A DNA stretch of 25,924 nt, taken from positions 1 through 25,924 of the forward strand of contig USAE01000019.1 of the NCBI GenBank assembly GCA_900552655.1, written 5' to 3'. Position numbers and translations under genes: made by a program. Below are positions 21,002-25,924 of this stretch, in pieces. This DNA comes from an uncultured Clostridium sp. (lineage in GTDB: Bacteria; Bacillota; Clostridia; TANB77; CAG-508). The number at the start of each line of letters is the position of its first letter. The stretch's first letter is position 1. The notes beneath the pieces were generated by a model. It had not been told where the DNA came from. It worked only from the letters and a program-made list of their open reading frames with translations, and made no database searches.

Positions 21002-21793
21002 ATGTTAAATTTTAGAAGTTTATATAGTGGAAGTACGGGAAATAGTCTTTTTGTTGAAAGTAATAATACAAAAATATTAGTAGATAGTGGAGTTAGTTTA
21101 AAAAAACTAACTTCTGCTTTGTCTTCTAATGATATTTCTATTTCTGATATAGATGCAGTTATTGTTACACATGAGCATTCTGACCATGTACAAAGTTTGG
21201 GGATGTTATCTTCTAAATATAATATACCTGTTTATGCAAATGAAAAGACTTGGGATGCAATGCCTAAACAAAGAGAGCGCATTGATAATATAAATCAAAA
21301 AACCTTTAAATCATATGAAAAATTCGAAATTGGTGATTTAACTGTTGACCCTTTTTCTATTCCTCATGATGCCGCAGATCCTTGTGGTTTTAATATTATA
21401 AATAATAATGATAAAATTAGTATAGCAACAGATATTGGACATATGACTAATTCTATAATAAATAAATTAGATGGTAGTTCTTTTATTTTACTAGAATCTA
21501 ATTATGATCCTGAAATATTAAAATCTGGAAAATATCCATATTACTTAAAAACTAGAATTTTGGGACCAAATGGTCATTTACCTAATGAAATGGCTGGTAA
21601 AACAATAGCTTATTTGTCCAAAGGATCTTTACAAGAAGTTATGCTTGGGCATTTAAGCAAAGAAAATAATTTTCCAGAACTAGCTTATCAAACTGTTATA
21701 GAAGAATTAATAAGTAAAAACTTTGACGAAAATTCTATAAGAGTATCTGTTGCTAATAGAAATGAACCTAGTAAGTTAGTTACAGTTTCTTAA
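21002..21793 (+). CDS. walJ: Metallo-beta-lactamase-fold protein WalJ (YycJ)
   Basis: A 263-aa MBL-fold hydrolase. The metal motif is H57-E-H59-S-D61-H62 (VTHEHSDHV), with the start FRSLYSGSTGNSLFVES typical of WalJ/YycJ. The family is usually found with the WalRK two-component genes and has been linked to DNA mismatch repair as a 5'-3' exonuclease. Here it follows murA by 17 bases (ribosome site AAAGGA), so it is expressed from the murA unit, and no walRK genes are present. A terminator follows. Confidence 0.9.
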   Translation: MLNFRSLYSGSTGNSLFVESNNTKILVDSGVSLKKLTSALSSNDISISDIDAVIVTHEHSDHVQSLGMLSSKYNIPVYANEKTWDAMPKQRERIDNINQKTFKSYEKFEIGDLTVDPFSIPHDAADPCGFNIINNNDKISIATDIGHMTNSIINKLDGSSFILLESNYDPEILKSGKYPYYLKTRILGPNGHLPNEMAGKTIAYLSKGSLQEVMLGHLSKENNFPELAYQTVIEELISKNFDENSIRVSVANRNEPSKLVTVS

Positions 21794-21806
21794 TATATAA
21801 TTTCTT

Positions 21807-21842
21807 ATAAACTGCTATGAAAATTATATAGCAGTTTATTTT
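21807..21842 (+). terminator. Terminator after walJ
   Basis: A 12-bp perfect stem (ATAAACTGCTAT 21807-21818 with ATAGCAGTTTAT 21828-21839), a 9-base loop and a TTTT run. It ends the murA-walJ transcript and separates it from rlmH. Confidence 0.8.
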
Positions 21843-21898
21843 ATATTAACTACTATTCATAATTCTTTATTCCTTTCTAATAATATAAGGAGGTTGTT

Positions 21899-22381
21899 AT
21901 GTTATCTATTAATATAATATGTATTGGTAAAATTAAGGAAAATTTTTTAAAAGATGCAATAAACGAATATTCAAAAAGACTTTCTAAATACTGCAATTTA
22001 AATATTGTAGAACTTCCTGATGAAAAATTACCTTCAAAATTAAATGATAAAATTATTAATAATATAAAAAATTCTGAAGGAAATAAAATATTGGCTCATT
22101 TAAAAAAAGATTCTTATAAAATTTGTTTAGATTTAAAAGGTAAACAATATTCTTCTGAAGACTTTTCATCTAAACTTGATTCTATAGCTCTTAATTATAA
22201 TAGTTCTATTACTTTTATTATTGGAGGCACTCTAGGAATATCCGAAGATGTTTTGAATGTAGCAGATGAAAAAATTTGTTTTTCCAAAATGACATTTCCT
22301 CATCAATTAATAAGATTATTTTTAGTTGAACAATTATTTAGAGCTTTTAAAATATCTAATAACGAAACTTATCATTGGTAA
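21899..22381 (+). CDS. rlmH: 23S rRNA pseudouridine-1915 N3-methyltransferase
   Basis: A 160-aa SPOUT methyltransferase that modifies pseudouridine 1915 in helix 69 of 23S rRNA. The start INIICIGKIKENFLKDAINEY, the SAM-binding knot FIIGGTLGIS and the end MTFPHQLIRLFLVEQLFRAF are family hallmarks. The protein ends NNETYHW; the family usually ends in YHK or YHY, with the terminal residues in the active site, so W is a small variation. AGGAGG is 5 bases from the ATG. It is monocistronic. No clear promoter was found in 21843-21885. Confidence 0.95.
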   Translation: MLSINIICIGKIKENFLKDAINEYSKRLSKYCNLNIVELPDEKLPSKLNDKIINNIKNSEGNKILAHLKKDSYKICLDLKGKQYSSEDFSSKLDSIALNYNSSITFIIGGTLGISEDVLNVADEKICFSKMTFPHQLIRLFLVEQLFRAFKISNNETYHW

Positions 22382-22394
22382 ATATATTGGGGGC

Positions 22395-22489
22395 TACAGA
22401 AGGAACATTATATTATTTTTATGCAATTATCTCTTCTTTTTTGGGGGGAGCTGTAATAATTATAAGCATATAAAATTGCTCCTTCTGTA
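22395..22489. other. 95-nt imperfect inverted repeat / structured RNA candidate
   Basis: Perfect 10-base ends TACAGAAGGA (22395-22404) and TCCTTCTGTA (22480-22489). Inside, further pairs line up with small bulges: TTTT/AAAA, TATGC/GCATA, AATTAT/ATAATT and CTCTTC with GGGGAG using G-U pairs. The whole element folds into one long rod with a T/G-rich tip. A run of six G is striking in such AT-rich DNA. It lies between the ends of rlmH (+) and the small peptide gene (-). No U-run follows either side, so it is not a classic terminator. Confidence 0.5.
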
Positions 22490-22495
22490 AGATTA

Positions 22496-22597
22496 TTAAC
22501 TTTTTAACTTTTTTTGGATTTTTTTAGAAATAATTTCTTGAATAATTTTCTTTATAAAAAAATAAATTGAAATAAAAATTAATATTTTAAAAAACAT
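22496..22597 (-). CDS. Candidate small membrane peptide, 33 aa
   Basis: A short frame on the minus strand starting MFFKILIFISIYFFIKK. One hydrophobic segment (about residues 2-15) is followed by an amphipathic, Lys-rich tail ending in KKLKS; the net charge is strongly positive. GAGG lies 4 bases before the ATG, and a promoter with a perfect TTGACA starts transcription about 20 bases upstream. The 3' end runs into the 95-nt hairpin. Size, layout and composition resemble type I toxin peptides, but no convincing antisense promoter is visible and no family match can be claimed. It could instead be a small regulatory membrane protein or chance coding in AT-rich DNA. Confidence 0.45.
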   Translation of the reverse strand: MFFKILIFISIYFFIKKIIQEIISKKIQKKLKS

Positions 22598-22623
22598 ATT
22601 TCCTCTTTGAATTAATTTTATTT

Positions 22624-22652
22624 ATATTACTCCCTTTTTGTTTCTTTGTCAA
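22624..22652 (-). promoter_or_regulatory. Promoter in the rlmH-spmB gap, reading toward the small peptide
   Basis: On the minus strand, a perfect TTGACA (22647-22652), a 17-base spacer and TAATAT (22624-22629). It lies just beyond the spmB stop, so it cannot serve spmB and must drive something between 22617 and rlmH. Confidence 0.65.
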
Positions 22653-22673
22653 TAAAAAACATTCGACATTTTT

Positions 22674-23198
22674 CTACATATAATTAAATAAAATAATTAC
22701 AGTTGCAACACTTACAAGGTTTATAAGTAATGATGCAAATAGTGTAAATCTTATTTTTCTTACTCCTATTGAACTAGTATATAAAGCAATTGTATAAAAT
22801 GTAGTTTCTGTTGCTCCCATTATTGTTGCTGCAATTAATCCTATTTTGCTGTCAACTCCATTTTCTTGTATTATATTAGTAGCAATACCCATAGATGCAC
22901 TACCTGAAATTGGCCTTAATATTGCTAATGGCATTATCTCTACAGGAATATTTAACATTTTCAACAATGGCTCCATTAAATTAACCACAAAATTAATTAT
23001 ACCTGAACTTTTTAATAAATTTATTGCTAAAAATATTGCGAGTAAAGTTGGAAATAATTCTATTACAATTTTTATTCCTTTTTTTGCACCTATAATAAAT
23101 ATATCATATACATTCTTTTTTTCTATAAATCCATACGCTATTATAAACACAATTATAAATGGAATTATAATTTCTGAAATATAATTTATAAAATCCAT
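22674..23198 (-). CDS. spmB: Spore maturation protein B
   Basis: A 174-aa membrane protein of the nucleoside-recognition (Gate) family. SpmB works with SpmA in dehydration of the spore core. About five hydrophobic segments are visible. The motif DIFIIGAKKGIKIVIELFPT near residues 32-51 and LRPISGSASMGI with MGATETTFYTIALY are family features. It begins four bases after the spmA stop, so the two form an operon. The spacing and order spmA-spmB are conserved in spore formers. Confidence 0.93.
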   Translation of the reverse strand: MDFINYISEIIIPFIIVFIIAYGFIEKKNVYDIFIIGAKKGIKIVIELFPTLLAIFLAINLLKSSGIINFVVNLMEPLLKMLNIPVEIMPLAILRPISGSASMGIATNIIQENGVDSKIGLIAATIMGATETTFYTIALYTSSIGVRKIRFTLFASLLINLVSVATVIILFNYM

Positions 23199-23202
23199 TT
23201 TT

Positions 23203-23778
23203 CTACTCCTTTTTTGATAAAATTTTAACAGTTAATATTCCTATTACAACTGCTATAATACTAGCCATATAGCTTGGAACTATTATACTAGATGGATTGG
23301 CCGCTCCCATTGAAGCTCTTATTGCAATTACTGTTGTTGGAATAATTTGTATAGATGCTGTATTTAAAACTATAAACATTACCATAGAATTAGATAACTC
23401 TTCTTTACTTTTATTTTCTTCTTGCAATGATCTTATAGCCTTAAGCCCTAATGGTGTTGCTGCATTTCCTAAACCTAGAAAATTTGCAACAATATTCATC
23501 GATATCTCTTTATATGCTTTATTATCCTTTTTTACATCTGGAAATAAAAACTTCATAATTGGAGATAAGCATTTTGTTATTTTATTTATTAATGTGGTTT
23601 CTTTAACAATTTCCATTATTCCATTCCACATACACATAATCCCCATAAAACTTAAGAGCATTTCAATTGTTTGCTTACATGAATCGAAAATAGAATTATT
23701 AAGTTCATTCATATTAAAATTTAACATTGCATAAACAAACGAAATTACTATAAAACATGGCCACAACTTATTTAACAT
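23203..23778 (-). CDS. spmA: Spore maturation protein A
   Basis: A 191-aa membrane protein of the same Gate family, partner of SpmB. Motifs are CMWNGIMEIVKE, NFLGLGNAATPLGLKAI and FIVLNTASIQIIPTTVIAIR, and the protein ends with a membrane segment and KILSKKE. I place the start at the ATG 23776-23778 because GGAGGAG lies 5 bases upstream; an ATG seven codons earlier has no ribosome site. No clear sigma-A or forespore promoter was found in 23800-23890, so its sporulation control is not visible here. Confidence 0.93.
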   Translation of the reverse strand: MLNKLWPCFIVISFVYAMLNFNMNELNNSIFDSCKQTIEMLLSFMGIMCMWNGIMEIVKETTLINKITKCLSPIMKFLFPDVKKDNKAYKEISMNIVANFLGLGNAATPLGLKAIRSLQEENKSKEELSNSMVMFIVLNTASIQIIPTTVIAIRASMGAANPSSIIVPSYMASIIAVVIGILTVKILSKKE

Positions 23779-23869
23779 TATTTCTCCTCCATATTTCATT
23801 CTATTAATTTAAATTTAATTTTATACAAAATATTTCCAAAAATAGGAAAACTTTCTTAATCTTAAATTA

Positions 23870-23898
23870 TTGACCAATCCGAGTTTATATGCTATTAT
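23870..23898 (+). promoter_or_regulatory. Promoter of abrB
   Basis: TTGACC (23870-23875), a 17-base spacer and TATTAT (23893-23898), predicting a start near 23905. Confidence 0.65.
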
Positions 23899-23941
23899 TA
23901 TAGTATAAATTGTCGTTTAATTTGGATGAGGAGGATTGTAC

Positions 23942-24199
23942 ATGAAATCAACAGGAATTGTAAGAAGAGTAGATGAATTAGGAAGAGTTGTCATTCCTAT
24001 AGAATTAAGAAACAAGTTTGATATTAAAGAAAAAGATCCTATTGAAATATATGTTGATGGTTCTTCTATAGTGTTAAAAAAATATGAACCTAATTGTATT
24101 TTTTGTGGCAATACAAAAAATTTAGTAACATATAAAGATAAATTAATTTGTCCAAAATGTATTACATCTCTATCAAAAATAGAAGATGAAGAAAAATAA
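23942..24199 (+). CDS. abrB: AbrB-type transition-state regulator with zinc-ribbon tail
   Basis: An 85-aa protein. Residues 1-48 (MKSTGIVRRVDELGRVVIPI and on to IVLKKYEPN) are nearly those of B. subtilis AbrB, the swapped-hairpin DNA-binding domain that represses post-exponential and sporulation genes. The C-terminal part differs: C52-x2-C55 and C70-x2-C73 form a small zinc-ribbon-like module in place of the AbrB tetramerisation domain. The ATG at 23942 has AGGAGG (23929-23934) 7 bases upstream; a TTG two codons earlier is too close to it. It converges with rsmI, as in B. subtilis. Confidence 0.9.
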   Translation: MKSTGIVRRVDELGRVVIPIELRNKFDIKEKDPIEIYVDGSSIVLKKYEPNCIFCGNTKNLVTYKDKLICPKCITSLSKIEDEEK

Positions 24200-24247
24200 T
24201 ATACATAATTATTCTAAGTTTTTTATTTGTATATTTCTAAATAAAAA

Positions 24248-24280
24248 AGAACATCCTATAATTTCGATGTTCTCTTTTTT
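24248..24280. terminator. Bidirectional terminator, abrB/rsmI
   Basis: An 8-bp stem (AGAACATC 24248-24255 with GATGTTCT 24266-24273) and a 10-base loop. It has CTTTTTT after it on the plus strand and TTTTTT on the minus strand. It lies 9 bases beyond the rsmI stop. Confidence 0.8.
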
Positions 24281-24288
24281 ATGGCTAA

Positions 24289-25116
24289 TTAATTTATAAA
24301 TTGCTTATAAATTTCATTTTTTGCAACTTGCCTATCTTTTGCTATTTTCTTGATTATTTCTTTTTTTTCTAGTCCCATTTTTTCATAATATTTATAATGC
24401 TCTTCTATAGATAACTCTCTTAATTTATTCTCTTCATTTTCATTGATATTTTCATTTTTATCTATTATTATTACATATTCTCCTTTTGGATTTTGCAATT
24501 TATCTTTAATTTCGTCTATTGTCCCCCTTATAAATTCTTCATGTATTTTGGTTAATTCTCTAGCTATAACAATCTTTCTATCATCTACATAATTTTCTAA
24601 GTCTTGCATTGTATTTTTTATTTTATGTGGTGCCTCATATAATATTACAGTATTATTATTGTCTTTTATTTGCTCTAATTCTTTCGTTCTAATTTTTTTA
24701 TTTAACGATAAAAATCCGTAGAATGTAAAATTACGAGTATTTACTCCTGCTGCCATTAAAGCTGTTATAATTGCACAAGCTCCTGGAATGGGTATTACCT
24801 CTATCTCCCTTTCTATTGCTTCTTTTACAATAAATTCTCCTGGATCCGAAATAACTGGCGTCCCCGCATCTGAAATTAATGCAATATTTTTTCCTTCTTC
24901 TATTTTATTTAGTATATCTTCTGTTTTATTTTCTTCATTGTGCCTATGATAACTAATTAATGGCTTCGAAATCTCTAAATGATTTAATAATTTTAAAGAA
25001 TGCCTTGTATCTTCTGCTATTATAAAATCTACTTCTTTTAATACATTAATGGCTCTTAATGTAATATCTTCTAAGTTGCCTATTGGCGTAGCTACTATAT
25101 ATAATTTTCCTTTCAT
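24289..25116 (-). CDS. rsmI: 16S rRNA (cytidine-1402-2'-O)-methyltransferase
   Basis: A 275-aa tetrapyrrole-methylase-fold enzyme that 2'-O-methylates C1402 in the 30S decoding centre. The start LYIVATPIGNLEDITLRA, EDTRHSLKLLNHL, ALISDAGTPVISDPG and IPIPGACAIITAL are family motifs. The C-terminal lysine-rich helix pair (KKEIIKKIAKDRQVAKNEIY) is the usual RNA-binding tail. AGGAGG sits just before the ATG. It follows the YabB-like methyltransferase by 8 bases; the small yazA gene that lies between them in B. subtilis is missing. Confidence 0.96.
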   Translation of the reverse strand: MKGKLYIVATPIGNLEDITLRAINVLKEVDFIIAEDTRHSLKLLNHLEISKPLISYHRHNEENKTEDILNKIEEGKNIALISDAGTPVISDPGEFIVKEAIEREIEVIPIPGACAIITALMAAGVNTRNFTFYGFLSLNKKIRTKELEQIKDNNNTVILYEAPHKIKNTMQDLENYVDDRKIVIARELTKIHEEFIRGTIDEIKDKLQNPKGEYVIIIDKNENINENEENKLRELSIEEHYKYYEKMGLEKKEIIKKIAKDRQVAKNEIYKQFIN

Positions 25117-25124
25117 CTTTCCTC

Positions 25125-25862
25125 CTATTTTTTATTATATATTCTTAAGATTTCATCTGTATATGAATTATCTTGATTATATATAACTAATGGTTTTTCT
25201 ATTTCTAAAAATGGCTTTGCATTTTTTACTCCTTTTATTAAAATTAAGTTTGGCTTACTATCAAGTTTGGAATAAACTATTCTCAATTTTTTTGCTTCTA
25301 TTTTATATTTTTTAAATATATTAATTATTTCACTTAATCTTTCTGGTCTATTTACCATATAAAAAGAACCTTTATCTTTTAAAACTTTGCTACCATTAGC
25401 AATAAAATCCTCTAAATTTGCTGTAATTTCATGTCTTGAAATTAATTTATTAATATTTTCATTTTTCACGCCACTATTTTCTTTTTTATATGGTGGATTT
25501 GTAACTATTGCATTTACTGAATTTGCATTTAAATGATTTAGTATGTTTTTTATATTATCATTTATTATTGTTATTTTATCTTCTAAATTATTTAATTTAA
25601 CACTTCTATTAGCCATTTCAGCTATATCTTTTTGAATCTCTAATGCATATATTTTTTTACATTCTGTCTTTTTAGATAATAAAATACTAATTATTCCTGT
25701 TCCTGTACCAATATCCAATATTGTACTATCTTTTTTTATTTCTTTTGAAAAATCACTTAATAAAATACTATCTATTCCAAAACAAAAATAATTTTCATTT
25801 TGTATAATTTTTAGACCTTTATATTCTAAATCGTCTATTCTTTCATTTTTTTCTAATTTCAT
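25125..25862 (-). CDS. YabB-like tRNA1(Val)-type N6-adenine methyltransferase
   Basis: A 245-aa class I SAM methyltransferase. SAM motif LDIGTGTGIISILLS is at 49-63, YALEIQ at 72-77 is the acidic loop that binds the ribose, and NPPY (122-125) marks an amino-group methylase. It resembles the TrmN6/YabB family that methylates A37 of tRNA1(Val) in E. coli; the substrate here is inferred. It leads the unit with rsmI. GAGGAA is just upstream of the ATG, and a TTGAAA/TATAAT promoter lies at the window edge. Confidence 0.85.
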   Translation of the reverse strand: MKLEKNERIDDLEYKGLKIIQNENYFCFGIDSILLSDFSKEIKKDSTILDIGTGTGIISILLSKKTECKKIYALEIQKDIAEMANRSVKLNNLEDKITIINDNIKNILNHLNANSVNAIVTNPPYKKENSGVKNENINKLISRHEITANLEDFIANGSKVLKDKGSFYMVNRPERLSEIINIFKKYKIEAKKLRIVYSKLDSKPNLILIKGVKNAKPFLEIEKPLVIYNQDNSYTDEILRIYNKK

Positions 25863-25895
25863 TTTTATTCCTCAACATAATAAATTTCATTTCAT

Positions 25896-25924
25896 ATTAT
25901 ATACTATATATTTAATTTTTTCAA
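25896..25924 (-). promoter_or_regulatory. Promoter of yabB-like/rsmI unit
   Basis: On the minus strand, TTGAAA (25919-25924, the last bases of the window), a 17-base spacer and a perfect TATAAT (25896-25901). It predicts a start near 25889 and a leader of about 27 bases. Confidence 0.7.

Noticed and set aside
22419..22469. 16-codon minus-strand ATG frame inside the hairpin, preceded by AAGGAG
   Set aside because: Very short, and the ribosome-site-like bases are part of the perfect stem end, so they are probably structural.
22387..22473. 28-codon plus-strand TTG frame with a hydrophobic stretch
   Set aside because: No ribosome site before the TTG and only a weak promoter; it lies wholly within the inverted repeat. 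Kept only as a note in the hairpin finding.
1..25924. CRISPR arrays, insertion sequences, prophage or attachment sites
   Set aside because: No regularly spaced repeats, transposase or phage genes, or integrase/tRNA-end duplications were seen.

Overview
The window is about 26 kb of very AT-rich chromosome from a spore-forming, anaerobic, Clostridia-like Firmicute. This rests on spoIIR, spmA, spmB and abrB (sporulation and transition state), pflB/pflA (fermentation), strong AGGAGG ribosome sites, sigma-A-like promoters with 17-bp spacers, and a DnaD/DnaI-type replication pair. Several blocks match gene neighbourhoods that lie near oriC in Bacillus subtilis: rpsF-ssb-rpsR, tadA-SRP RNA-dnaX-ebfC-recR, yabB-rsmI facing abrB, and walJ and rlmH. 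The window is therefore probably origin-proximal but rearranged. I see no transposase, phage gene, CRISPR array or rRNA.

Layout. Bases 1-2108 (+) hold a DnaD-domain primosome gene and a DnaI/DnaC-like helicase loader. Bases 2196-3720 (-) hold a 62-aa HTH protein and the rpsF-ssb-rpsR operon with a structured leader. A divergent 10-TM ArsP_2-type permease (+) follows, then pflB-pflA (-) whose promoter carries a 15-bp palindrome. A SinR-like regulator (+) ends base-to-base against rqcP (-). Bases 8531-13843 (-) run from tRNA-Arg(CCU) through tadA, an anchored unknown protein, SRP RNA, dnaX, ebfC, recR and truA to a small membrane protein. A TtcA-like tRNA thiolase (+) diverges from the tRNA, followed by a second SinR-like regulator. 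Bases 15152-18784 (-) hold a phosphohexomutase, a eukaryotic-type UDP-sugar pyrophosphorylase and an unknown 171-aa protein. Bases 18962-22381 (+) hold spoIIR (with a sigma-F-like promoter), murA, walJ and rlmH. Bases 22395-23778 (-) hold a candidate 33-aa membrane peptide gene plus a long hairpin, then spmB and spmA. The window ends with abrB (+) facing rsmI and a tRNA1(Val)-type methyltransferase (-).

Themes are replication and repair (DnaD, DnaI, SSB, DnaX, RecR, WalJ), translation and RNA modification (S6, S18, TruA, TadA, TtcA-like, RlmH, RsmI, YabB-like, RqcP, SRP RNA), cell-wall sugar nucleotides (MurA, UAP-like, phosphohexomutase) and sporulation. Most of the window is conserved housekeeping DNA. 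The least explained part is the 292-bp gap after rlmH. It holds a consensus promoter, a short hydrophobic-then-basic peptide ORF and a 95-nt imperfect hairpin, an arrangement that resembles a type I toxin gene, although I could not find a convincing antisense promoter.
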